Positions 15,001-30,000 of a stretch of 64,000 nt of DNA are shown here, one piece after another. Position 1 is the first letter of the stretch, and each line of letters opens with the position of its first letter. Origin of the DNA: Bolinopsis microptera (lineage: Eukaryota; Ctenophora; Tentaculata; Lobata; Bolinopsidae). The stretch covers positions 22,562,828 through 22,626,827 of the forward strand of contig NC_087076.1 of assembly GCF_026151205.1 (NCBI RefSeq), read 5' to 3'. Under the pieces are notes generated by a model, which saw only the letters and a list, made by a program, of their open reading frames with translations, made no database searches and had not been told where the DNA came from. The position numbers and the translations under genes were made by a program.

Positions 15001-18000
15001 ATTGTTATCTCCCACAACCCCACACTTCTCTACTGAACTCAATACCAGCTATATTGTTATCTCCCACAACCCCACACTTCTCTACTGAACTCAATACCAG
15101 CTATATTGTTATCTCCCACAACCCCACACTTCTCTACTGAACTCAATACCAGTTATATTGTTATCTCCCACAACCCCACACTTCTCTACTGAACTCAATA
15201 CCAGCTATATTGTTATCTCCAACATCACCACACTTCTCTACTGAACTCAATACCAGCTATATTGTTATCTCCCACAACCCCACACTTCTCTACTGATCTC
15301 AATACCAGCTATATTGTTATCTCCCACAACCCCACACTTCTCTACTGATCTCAATACCAGCTATATTGTTATCTCCAACATCACCACACTTCTCTACTGA
15401 TCTCAATACCAGTTATATTGTTATCTCCAACATCACCACACTTCTCTACTGAACTCAATACCAGCTATATTGTTATCTCCCACAACCCCACACTTCTCTA
15501 CTGAACTCAATACCAGCTATATTGTTATCACCCACATCACCACACTTCTCTACTGATCTCAATACCAGCTATATTGTTATCTCCCACAACCCCACACTTC
15601 TCTACTGAACTCAATACCAGTTATATTGTTATCTCCCACAACCCCACACTTCTCTACTGAACTCAATACCAGCTATATTGTTATCTCCCACAACCCCACA
15701 CTTCTCTACTGAACTCAATACCAGCTATATTGTTATCTCCCACAACCCCACACTTCTCTACTGAACTCAATACCAGCTATATTGTTATCTCCAACATCAC
15801 CACACTTCTCTACTGAACTCAATACCAGCTATATTGTTATCTCCAACATCACCACACTTCTCTACTGAACTCAATACCAGCTATATTGTTATCTCCAACA
15901 TCACCACACTTCTCTACTGAACTCAATACCAGTTATATTGTTATCTCCCACAACCCCACACTTCTCTACTGAACTCAATACTAGCTATATTGTTATCTCC
16001 CACAACCCCACACTTCTCTACTGAACTCAATACCAGTTATATTGTTATCTCCCACAACCCCACACTTCTCTACTGAACTCAACAATAGCTATATTGTTAT
16101 CTCCCACAACCCCACACTTCTCTACTGATCTCAATACCAGTTATATTGTTATCTCCCACAACCCCACACTTCTCTACTGAACTTAATACCAGTTATATTG
16201 TTATCTCCCACAACCCCACACTTCTCTACTGAACTCAATACCAGTTATATTGTTATCTCCCACAACCCCACACTTCTCTACTGATCTCAATACCAGCTAT
16301 ATTGTTATCTCCCACAACCCCACACTTCTCTACTGAACTCAATACTAGCTATATTGTTATCTCTCACAACCCCACACTTCTCTACTGAACTCAATACCAG
16401 CTATATTGTTATCTCCCACAACCCCACACTTCTCTACTGATCTCACTAATAGCTATATTGTTATCTCCCACAACCCCACACTTCTCTACTGAACTCAATA
16501 CCAGCTATATTGTTATCTCCCACAACACCACACTTCTCTACTGAACTTAATACCAGCTATATTGTTATCTCCCACAACCCCACACTTCTCTACTGAACTC
16601 AATACTAGCTATATTGTTATCACCCACAACCCCACACTTCTCTACTGAACTCAATACCAGCTATATTGTTATCTCCCACAACCCCACACTTCTCTACTGA
16701 TCTCAACACCAGCTATATTGTTATCACCCACAACCCCACACTTCTCTACTGAACTCAATACCAGCTATATTGTTATCTCCCACAACCCCACACTTCTCTA
16801 CTGAACTTAATACCAGCTATATTGTTATCTCCCACAACCCCACACTTCTCTACTGAACTCAATACCAGCTATATTGTTATCTCCCACAACCCCACACTTC
16901 TCTACTGAACTCAATACCAGCTATATTGTTATCTCCCACAACCCCACACTTCTCTACTGATCTCAACACCAGCTATATTGTTATCACCCACAACCCCACA
17001 CTTCTCTACTGAACTCAATACCAGCTATATTGTTATCTCCCACAACCCCACACTTCTCTACTGAACTTAATACCAGCTATATTGTTATCACCCACAACCC
17101 CACACTTCTCTACTGATCTCAATACCAGCTATATTGTTATCTCCCACAACCCCACACTTCTCTACTGAACTCAATACCAGCTATATTGTTATCTCCAACA
17201 TCACCACACTTCTCTACTGAACTCAATACCAGTTATATTGTTATCTCCCACAACCCCACACTTCTCTACTGAACTCAATACCAGCTATATTGTTATCTCC
17301 CACAACTCCACACTTCTCTACTGAACTCAATACCAGCTATATTGTTATCTCCCACAACCCCACACTTCTCTACTGAACTCACTAATAGCTATATTGTTAT
17401 CTCCCACAACCCCACACTTCTCTACTGAACTCAATACCAGTTATATTGTTATCTCCAACAACCCCACACTTCTCTACTGAACTCAATACCAGCTATATTG
17501 TTATCTCCAACATCACCACACTTCTCTACTGAACTCAATACCAGCTATATTGTTATCTCCAACATCACCACACTTCTCTACTGAACTCAATACCAGCTAT
17601 ATTGTTATCACCCACAACCCCACACTTCTCTACTGAACTTAATACCAGCTATATTGTTATCCCCAACATCACCACACTTCTCTACTGAACTCAATACCAG
17701 CTATATTGTTATCACCCACAACCCCACACTTCTCTACTGAACTTAATACCAGCTATATTGTTATCTCCAACATCACCACACTTCTCTACTGAACTCAATA
17801 CCAGCTATATTGTTATCTCCAACATCACCACACTTCTCTACTGAACTCAATACCAGTTATATTGTTATCTCCCACAACCCCACACTTCTCTACTGAACTC
17901 AATACTAGCTATATTGTTATCTCCCACAACCCCACACTTCTCTACTGAACTCAATACCAGTTATATTGTTATCTCCCACAACCCCACACTTCTCTACTGA

Positions 18001-21000
18001 ACTCAACAATAGCTATATTGTTATCTCCCACAACCCCACACTTCTCTACTGAACTTAATACCAGTTATATTGTTATCTCCCACAACCCCACACTTCTCTA
18101 CTGAACTTAATACCAGTTATATTGTTATCTCCCACAACCCCACACTTCTCTACTGAACTTAATACCAGTTATATTGTTATCTCCCACATCACCACACTTC
18201 TCTACTGATCTCAATACCAGTTATATTGTTATCTCCCACAACCCCACACTTCTCTACTGAACTTAATACCAGTTATATTGTTATCTCCCACAACCCCACA
18301 CTTCTCTACTGAACTCAATACCAGTTATATTGTTATCTCCCACAACCCCACACTTCTCTACTGATCTCAATACCAGCTATATTGTTATCTCCCACAACCC
18401 CACACTTCTCTACTGATCTCAACAATAGTTATATTGTTATCTCCCACAACCCCACACTTCTCTACTGAACTTAATACCAGCTATATTGTTATCTCCCACA
18501 ACCCCACACTTCTCTACTGAACTCAATACCAGTTATATTGTTATCTCCCACAACCCCACACTTCTCTACTGATCTCAATACCAGCTATATTGTTATCTCC
18601 CACAACCCCACACTTCTCTACTGATCTCAACAATAGTTATATTGTTATCTCCCACAACCCCACACTTCTCTACTGAACTCAATACCAGCTATATTGTTAT
18701 CTCCCACAACCCCACACTTCTCTACTGAACTCAATACCAGTTATATTGTTATCTCCCACAACCCCACACTTCTCTACTGATCTCAATACCAGCTATATTG
18801 TTATCTCCCACAACCCCACACTTCTCTACTGATCTCAATACCAGCTATATTGTTATCTCCCACAACCCCACACTTCTCTACTGATCTCAATACCAGCTAT
18901 ATTGTTATCTCCCACAACCCCACACTTCTCTACTGATCTCAATACCAGCTATATTGTTATCTCCCACAACCCCACACTTCTCTACTGATCTCAACAATAG
19001 TTATATTGTTATCTCCCACAACCCCACACTTCTCTACTGAACTCAATACCTGTTATATTGTTATCTCCCACAACCCCACACTTCTCTACTGATCTCAACA
19101 ATAGTTATATTGTTATCTCCCACAACCCCACACTTCTCTACTGAACTCAATACCAGCTATATTGTTATCTCCCACAACCCCACACTTCTCTACTGATCTC
19201 AATACCAGTTATATTGTTATCTCCCACAACCCCACACTTCTCTACTGAACTCAATACCAGCTATATTGTTATCTCCCACAACCCCACACTTCTCTACTGA
19301 TCTCAACAATAGTTATATTGTTATCTCCCACAACCCCACACTTCTCTACTGAACTTAATACCAGCTATATTGTTATCTCCCACAACCCCACACTTCTCTA
19401 CTGAACTCAATACCAGTTATATTGTTATCTCCCACAACCCCACACTTCTCTACTGATCTCAATACCAGCTATATTGTTATCTCCCACAACCCCACACTTC
19501 TCTACTGATCTCAACAATAGTTATATTGTTATCTCCCACAACCCCACACTTCTCTACTGAACTCAATACCAGCTATATTGTTATCTCCCACAACCCCACA
19601 CTTCTCTACTGAACTCAATACCAGTTATATTGTTATCTCCCACAACCCCACACTTCTCTACTGATCTCAATACCAGCTATATTGTTATCTCCCACAACCC
19701 CACACTTCTCTACTGATCTCAATACCAGCTATATTGTTATCTCCCACAACCCCACACTTCTCTACTGATCTCAATACCAGCTATATTGTTATCTCCCACA
19801 ACCCCACACTTCTCTACTGATCTCAATACCAGCTATATTGTTATCTCCCACAACCCCACACTTCTCTACTGATCTCAACAATAGTTATATTGTTATCTCC
19901 CACAACCCCACACTTCTCTACTGATCTCAACACCAGCTATATTGTTATCTCCCACAACCCCACACTTCTCTACTGAACTCAATACCAGCTATATTGTTAT
20001 CTCCCACAACCCCACACTTCTCTACTGAACTCAATACCAGCTATATTGTTATCTCCCACAACCCCACACTTCTCTACTGAACTCAATACCAGCTATATTG
20101 TTATCTCCAACATCACCACACTTCTCTACTGAACTCAATACCAGCTATATTGTTATCTCCCACAACCCCACACTTCTCTACTGATCTCAATACCAGCTAT
20201 ATTGTTATCTCCCACAACCCCACACTTCTCTACTGATCTCAATACCAGCTATATTGTTATCTCCAACAACCCCACACTTCTCTACTGATCTCAACAATAG
20301 TTATATTGTTATCTCCCACAACCCCACACTTCTCTACTGAACTCAATACCAGTTATATTGTTATCTCCCACAACCCCACACTTCTCTACTGAACTCAATA
20401 CCAGCTATATTGTTATCTCCCACAACCCCACACTTCTCTACTGAACTCAATACCAGTTATATTGTTATCTCCCACAACCCCACACTTCTCTACTGAACTC
20501 AATACCAGCTATATTGTTATCTCCCACAACCCCACACTTCTCTACTGATCTCAATACCAGCTATATTGTTATCTCCCACAACCCCACACTTCTCTACTGA
20601 TCTCAATACCAGCTATATTGTTATCTCCCACAACCCCACACTTCTCTACTGATCTCAATACCAGCTATATTGTTATCTCCCACAACCCCACACTTCTCTA
20701 CTGAACTTAATACCAGCTATATTGTTATCTCCCACAACCCCACACTTCTCTACTGATCTCAATACCAGCTATATTGTTATCTCCCACAACCCCACACTTC
20801 TCTACTGATCTCAACAATAGTTATATTGTTATCTCCCACAACCCCACACTTCTCTACTGAACTCAATACCAGCTATATTGTTATCTCCCACAACCCCACA
20901 CTTCTCTACTGATCTCAATACCAGCTATATTGTTATCTCCAACAACCCCACACTTCTCTACTGATCTCAACAATAGCTATATTGTTATCTCCCACAACCC

Positions 21001-24000
21001 CACACTTCTCTACTGATCTCAATACCAGTTATATTGTTATCTCCCACAACCCCACACTTCTCTACTGAACTCAATACCAGCTATATTGTTATCTCCCACA
21101 ACCCCACACTTCTCTACTGATCTCAATACCAGCTATATTGTTATCTCCCACAACCCCACACTTCTCTACTGAACTCAATACCAGCTATATTGTTATCTCC
21201 CACAACCCCACACTTCTCTACTGAACTCAATACTAGCTATATTGTTATCTCCCACAACCCCACACTTCTCTACTGAACTCAATACCAGCTATATTGTTAT
21301 CTCCCACAACCCCACACTTCTCTACTGAACTTAATACCAGCTATATTGTTATCTCCCACAACCCCACACTTCTCTACTGAACTCAATACCAGCTATATTG
21401 TTATCTCCCACAACCCCACACTTCTCTACTGAACTCAATACCAGCTATATTGTTATTACCCACAACCCCACACTTCTCTACTGAACTCAATACCAGCTAT
21501 ATTGTTATCTCCCACAACTCCACACTTCTCTACTGAACTCAATACCAGCTATATTGTTATTACCCACAACCCCACACTTCTCTACTGAACTTAATACCAG
21601 CTATATTGTTATCTCCCACAACCCCACACTTCTCTACTGAACTCAACACCAGCTATATTGTTATCTCCCACATCACCACACTTCTCTACTGAACTCAATA
21701 CCAGCTATATTGTTATCTCCCACAACCCCACACTTCTCTACTGAACTCAATACTAGTTATATTGTTATCTCCCACAACCCCACACTTCTCTACTGATCTC
21801 AACAATAGCTATATTGTTATCTCCCACAACCCCACACTTCTCTACTGAACTCAATACCAGTTATATTGTTATCTCCCACAACCCCACACTTCTCTACTGA
21901 ACTCAATACCAGCTATATTGTTATCTCCCACAACACCACACTTCTCTACTGATCTCAATACCAGCTATATTGTTATCTCCCACAACCCCACACTTCTCTA
22001 CTGAACTTAATACCAGCTATATTGTTATCACCCACAACCCCACACTTCTCTACTGAACTCAATACCAGCTATATTGTTATCTCCCACAACCCCACACTTG
22101 GGGTTATATTGTTATCACCCACAACCCCACACTTCTCTACTGAACTCAATACCAGTTATATTGTTATCACCCACAACCCCACACTTCTCTACTGAACTTA
22201 ATACCAGCTATATTGTTATCTCCAACATCACCACACTTCTCTACTGAACTCAATACCAGCTATATTGTTATCTCCAACATCACCACACTTCTCTACTGAA
22301 CTTAATACCAGCTATATTGTTATCTCCCACAACCCCACACTTCTCTACTGAACTTAATACCAGCTATATTGTTATCTCCCACAACCCCACACTTCTCTAC
22401 TGAACTCAATACCAGCTATATTGTTATCTCCAACATCACCACACTTCTCTACTGAACTCAATACCAGCTATATTGTTATCTCCCACAACCCCACACTTCT
22501 CTACTGAACTCAATACTAGCTATATTGTTATCTCCCACAACCCCACACTTCTCTACTGATCTCAATACTAGTTATATTGTTATCTCCCACAACCCCACAC
22601 TTCTCTACTGAACTCAATACCAGCTATATTGTTATCTCCAACATCACCACACTTCTCTACTGATCTCAATACCAGCTATATTGTTATCTCCCACAACCCC
22701 ACACTTCTCTACTGAACTCAATACCAGCTATATTGTTATCTCCCACAACCCCACACTTCTCTACTGAACTCAATACTAGCTATATTGTTATCACCCACAA
22801 CCCCACACTTCTCTACTGAACTTAATACCAGCTATATTGTTATCTCCCACAACCCCACACTTCTCTACTGAACTCAATACCAGTTATATTGTTATCACCC
22901 ACAACCCCACACTTCTCTACTGAACTCAATACCAGTTATATTGTTATCTCCCACAACCCCACACTTCTCTACTGAACTCAATACCAGTTATATTGTTATC
23001 TCCAACATCACCACACTTCTCTACTGAACTCAATACCAGCTATATTGTTATCTCCAACATCACCACACTTCTCTACTGAACTTAATACCAGTTATATTGT
23101 TATCTCCCACAACCCCACACTTCTCTACTGAACTCAATACCAGCTATATTGTTATCTCCAACATCACCACACTTCTCTACTGAACTCAATACCAGCTATA
23201 TTGTTATCTCCAACATCACCACACTTCTCTACTGAACTTAATACCAGTTATATTGTTATCTCCCACAACCCCACACTTCTCTACTGAACTCAATACCAGT
23301 TATATTGTTATCTCCCACAACCCCACACTTCTCTACTGAACTCAATACCAGCTATATTGTTATCTCCCACAACCCCACACTTCTCTACTGAACTCAATAC
23401 CAGTTAAATTGTTATCACCCACAACCCCACACTTCTCTACTGAACTCAATACCAGCTATATTGTTATCTCCCACAACCCCACACTTCTCTACTGAACTCA
23501 ATACCAGTTATATTGTTATCTCCAACATCACCACACTTCTCTACTGAACTCAATACCAGCTATATTGTTATCTCCAACATCACCACACTTCTCTACTGAA
23601 CTTAATACCAGTTATATTGTTATCACCCACAACCCCACACTTCTCTACTGAACTCAATACCAGCTATATTGTTATCTCCAACATCACCACACTTCTCTAC
23701 TGAACTTAATACCAGTTAAATTGTTATCTCCCACAACCCCACACTTCTCTACTGAACTTAATACCAGCTATATTGTTATCTCCCACAACCCCACACTTCT
23801 CTACTGAACTCAATACCAGCTATATTGTTATCTCCAACATCACCACACTTCTCTACTGAACTTAATACCAGCTATATTGTTATCTCCCACAACCCCACAC
23901 TTCTCTACTGAACTCAATACCAGTTAAATTGTTATCTCCCACAACCCCACACTTCTCTACTGAACTCAATACCAGCTATATTGTTATCTCCAACATCACC

Positions 24001-27000
24001 ACACTTCTCTACTGAACTTAATACCAGCTATATTGTTATCTCCCACAACCCCACACTTCTCTACTGAACTCAATACCAGCTATATTGTTATCTCCAACAT
24101 CACCACACTTCTCTACTGATCTCAATACCAGCTATATTGTTATCTCCCACAACCCCACACTTCTCTACTGAACTCAACACCAGCTATATTGTTATCTCCC
24201 ACATCCCCACACTTCTCTACTGAACTCAATACCAGTTAAATTGTTATCTCTCACAACCCCACACTTCTCTACTGAACTCAATACCAGCTATATTGTTATC
24301 TCCAACATCACCACACTTCTCTACTGAACTCAATACCAGCTATATTGTTATCTCCCACAACCCCACACTTCTCTACTGAACTCAATACCAGCTATATTGT
24401 TATCTCCAACATCACCACACTTCTCTACTGAACTTAATACCAGCTATATTGTTATCTCCCACAACCCCACACTTCTCTACTGAACTCAATACCAGTTATA
24501 TTGTTATCTCCCACAACCCCACACTTCTCTACTGAACTCAATACCAGCTATATTGTTATCTCCAACATCACCACACTTCTCTACTGAACTCAATACCAGC
24601 TATATTGTTATCTCCCACAACCCCACACTTCTCTACTGAACTCAATACCAGCTATATTGTTATCTCCCACAACCCCACACTTCTCTACTGAACTCAATAC
24701 CAGCTATATTGTTATCTCCCACAACCCCACACTTCTCTACTGAACTCAATACCAGCTATATTGTTATCTCCCACAACCCCACACTTCTCTACTGAACTCA
24801 ATACCAGCTATATTGTTATCTCCCACAACCCCACACTTCTCTACTGAACTCAATACCAGCTATATTGTTATCTCCCACAACCCCACACTTCTCTACTGAA
24901 CTTAATACCAGCTATATTGTTATCTCCCACAACCCCACACTTCTCTACTGAACTCAATACCAGCTATATTGTTATCTCCCACAACCCCACACTTCTCTAC
25001 TGAACTTAATACCAGCTATATTGTTATCTCCCACAACCCCACACTTCTCTACTGAACTCAATACCAGTTATATTGTTATCTCCAACATCCCCACACTTCT
25101 CTACTGAACTCAATACCAGCTATATTGTTATCTCCCACATCACCACACTTCTCTACTGAACTTAATACCAGCTATATTGTTATCTCCCACAACCCCACAC
25201 TTCTCTACTGAACTCAATACCAGCTATATTGTTATCTCCCACAACCCCACACTTCTCTACTGAACTCACTAATAGCTATATTGTTATCTCCCACAACCCC
25301 ACACTTCTCTACTGAACTCAATACCAGTTATATTGTTATCTCCAACATCACCACACTTCTCTACTGATCTCAATACCAGCTATATTGTTATCTCCCACAA
25401 CCCCACACTTCTCTACTGAACTCAATACCAGCTATATTGTTATCTCCCACAACCCCACACTTCTCTACTGAACTCAATACTAGCTATATTGTTATCTCCC
25501 ACATCACCACACTTCTCTACTGAACTCAATACCAGCTATATTGTTATCTCCCACAACCCCACACTTCTCTACTGAACTCAATACCAGCTATATTGTTATC
25601 TCCAACATCACCACACTTCTCTACTGAACTCAATACCAGCTATATTGTTATCTCCCACAACCCCACACTTCTCTACTGAACTCAATACTAGCTATATTGT
25701 TATCTCCCACATCACCACACTTCTCTACTGAACTCAATACCAGCTATATTGTTATCTCCCACAACCCCACACTTCTCTACTGAACTTAATACCAGCTATA
25801 TTGTTATCTCCAACATCACCACACTTCTCTACTGAACTCAATACCAGTTAAATTGTTATCTCCCACAACCCCACACTTCTCTACTGAACTCAATACCAGC
25901 TATATTGTTATCTCCCACAACCCCACACTTCTCTACTGATCTCAATACTAGCTATATTGTTATCTCCAACATCACCACACTTCTCTACTGAACTCAATAC
26001 CAGCTATATTGTTATCTCCCACAACCCCACACTTCTCTACTGAACTCAATACCAGTTAAATTGTTATCTCCCACAACCCCACACTTCTCTACTGAACTCA
26101 ATACCAGCTATATTGTTATCTCCCACAACCCCACACTTCTCTACTGAACTTAATACCAGCTATATTGTTATCTCCCACAACCCCACACTTCTCTACTGAT
26201 CTCAACAATAGCTATATTGTTATCTCCCACAACCCCACACTTCTCTACTGAACTCACTAATAGCTATATTGTTATCTCCCACAACCCCACACTTCTCTAC
26301 TGAACTCAATACCAGCTATATTGTTATCTCCCACATCACCACACTTCTCTACTGAACTCACTAATAGCTATATTGTTATCTCCCACATCACCACACTTCT
26401 CTACTGATCTCAATACCAGTTATATTGTTATCTCCCACAACCCCACACTTCTCTACTGAACTCAATACCAGCTATATTGTTATCTCCCACATCACCACAC
26501 TTCTCTACTGAACTCACTAATAGCTATATTGTTATCTCCCACATCACCACACTTCTCTACTGAACTTAATACCAGCTATATTGTTATCTCCCACAACCCC
26601 ACACTTCTCTACTGAACTCAACAATAGCTATATTGTTATCTCCCACAACCCCACACTTCTCTACTGAACTCAATACCAGCTATATTGTTATCTCCCACAA
26701 CCCCACACTTCTCTACTGAACTCAACAATAGCTATATTGTTATCTCCCACAACCCCACACTTCTCTACTGAACTCAACAATAGCTATATTGTTATCTCCC
26801 ACAACCCCACACTTCTCTACTGAACTCAACAATAGCTATATTGTTATCTCCCACAACCCCACACTTCTCTACTGAACTTAATACCAGCTATATTGTTATC
26901 CCCCACATCACCACACTTCTCTACTGAACTCAATACCAGCTATATTGTTATCTCCCACAACCCCACACTTCTCTACTGAACTCAATACCAGCTATATTGT

Positions 27001-30000
27001 TATCTCCCACAACCCCACACTTCTCTACTGAACTCAATACCAGTTATATTGTTATCTCCCACAACCCCACACTTCTCTACTGAACTCACTAATAGTTATA
27101 TTGTTATCTCCCACAACCCCACACTTCTCTACTGAACTCAATACCAGCTATATTGTTATCTCCCACATCACCACACTTCTCTACTGAACTCAATACCAGC
27201 TATATTGTTATCTCCCACAACCCCACACTTCTCTACTGAACTCAATACCAGCTATATTGTTATCTCCCACATCACCACACTTCTCTACTGAACTCAATAC
27301 CAGTTATATTGTTATCTCCCACAACCCCACACTTCTCTACTGAACTCACTAATAGTTATATTGTTATCTCCCACAACCCCACACTTCTCTACTGAACTCA
27401 ATACCAGCTATATTGTTATCTCCCACAACCCCACACTTCTCTACTGAACTCAATACCAGTTATATTGTTATCTCCCACAACCCCACACTTCTCTACTGAA
27501 CTCACTAATAGTTAAATTGTTATCTCCCACAACCCCACACTTCTCTACTGAACTCAATACCAGTTATATTGTTATCACCCACAACCCCACACTTCTCTAC
27601 TGAACTTAATACCAGCTATATTGTTATCTCCAACATCACCACACTTCTCTACTGAACTCAATACCAGTTATATTGTTATCTCCCACAACCCCACACTTCT
27701 CTACTGATCTCAATACCAGCTATATTGTTATCTCCCACAACCCCACACTTCTCTACTGAACTCAATACCAGCTATATTGTTATCTCCCACAACCCCACAC
27801 TTCTCTACTGAACTCAATACCAGCTATATTGTTATCTCCCACAACCCCACACTTCTCTACTGAACTCAATACCAGCTATATTGTTATCTCCAACATCACC
27901 ACACTTCTCTACTGATCTCAATACCAGCTATATTGTTATCTCCCACAACCCCACACTTCTCTACTGAACTCAATACCAGCTATATTGTTATCTCCCACAA
28001 CCCCACACTTCTCTACTGAACTCAATACCAGCTATATTGTTATCTCCCACAACCCCACACTTCTCTACTGATCTCAATACCAGCTATATTGTTATCTCCC
28101 ACAACCCCACACTTCTCTACTGAACTCAATACCAGCTATATTGTTATCTCCCACAACCCCACACTTCTCTACTGAACTCAATACCAGCTATATTGTTATC
28201 TCCCACAACCCCACACTTCTCTACTGATCTCAATACCAGCTATATTGTTATCTCCCACAACCCCACACTTCTCTACTGAACTCAATACCAGCTATATTGT
28301 TATCACCCACAACCCCACACTTCTCTACTGAACTCAATACCAGCTATATTGTTATCTCCCACAACCCCACACTTCTCTACTGATCTCAATACCAGCTATA
28401 TTGTTATCTCCCACAACCCCACACTTCTCTACTGAACTCAATACCAGCTATATTGTTATCTCCCACAACCCCACACTTCTCTACTGAACTCAATACCAGC
28501 TATATTGTTATCTCCCACAACCCCACACTTCTCTACTGAACTTAATACCAGTTATATTGTTATCTCCCACAACCCCACACTTCTCTACTGAACTCAATAC
28601 CAGTTATATTGTTATCTCCCACAACCCCACACTTCTCTACTGAACTCAATACCAGCTATATTGTTATCTCCCACAACCCCACACTTCTCTACTGATCTCA
28701 ATACCAGTTATATTGTTATCACCCACAACCCCACACTTCTCTACTGATCTCAACAATAGCTATATTGTTATCACCCACAACCCCACACTTCTCTACTGAA
28801 CTTAATACCAGCTATATTGTTATCTCCCACAACCCCACACTTCTCTACTGATCTCAATACCAGCTATATTGTTATCTCCCACAACCCCACACTTCTCTAC
28901 TGAACTCAATACCAGCTATATTGTTATCTCCCACAACCCCACACTTCTCTACTGAACTTAATACCAGCTATATTGTTATCTCCCACAACCCCACACTTCT
29001 CTACTGATCTCAATACCAGCTATATTGTTATCTCCCACAACCCCACACTTCTCTACTGAACTCAATACCAGTTATATTGTTATCTCCCACAACCCCACAC
29101 TTCTCTACTGAACTCAATACCAGCTATATTGTTATCTCCCACAACCCCACACTTCTCTACTGATCTCAATACCAGTTATATTGTTATCACCCACAACCCC
29201 ACACTTCTCTACTGATCTCAACAATAGCTATATTGTTATCACCCACAACCCCACACTTCTCTACTGAACTTAATACCAGCTATATTGTTATCTCCCACAA
29301 CCCCACACTTCTCTACTGATCTCAACAATAGCTATATTGTTATCTCCCACAACCCCACACTTCTCTACTGAACTCAATACCAGCTATATTGTTATCTCCC
29401 ACAACCCCACACTTCTCTACTGAACTCAATACCAGCTATATTGTTATCTCCCACAACCCCACACTTCTCTACTGAACTCAATACTAGCTATATTGTTATC
29501 TCCCACAACCCCACACTTCTCTACTGATCTCAACAATAGCTATATTGTTATCTCCCACAACCCCACACTTCTCTACTGATCTCAATACCAGCTATATTGT
29601 TATCTCCCACAACCCCACACTTCTCTACTGAACTCAATACCAGTTAAATTGTTATCTCCCACAACCCCACACTTCTCTACTGAACTCAATACCAGCTATA
29701 TTGTTATCTCCCACAACCCCACACTTCTCTACTGATCTCAATACCAGCTATATTGTTATCTCCCACAACCCCACACTTCTCTACTGAACTCAATACCAGT
29801 TATATTGTTATCACCCACAACCCCACACTTCTCTACTGATCTCAATACCAGCTATATTGTTATCTCCCACAACCCCACACTTCTCTACTGAACTCAATAC
29901 CAGCTATATTGTTATCTCCCACATCACCACACTTCTCTACTGAACTCAATACCAGTTATATTGTTATCTCCCACAACCCCACACTTCTCTACTGAACTCA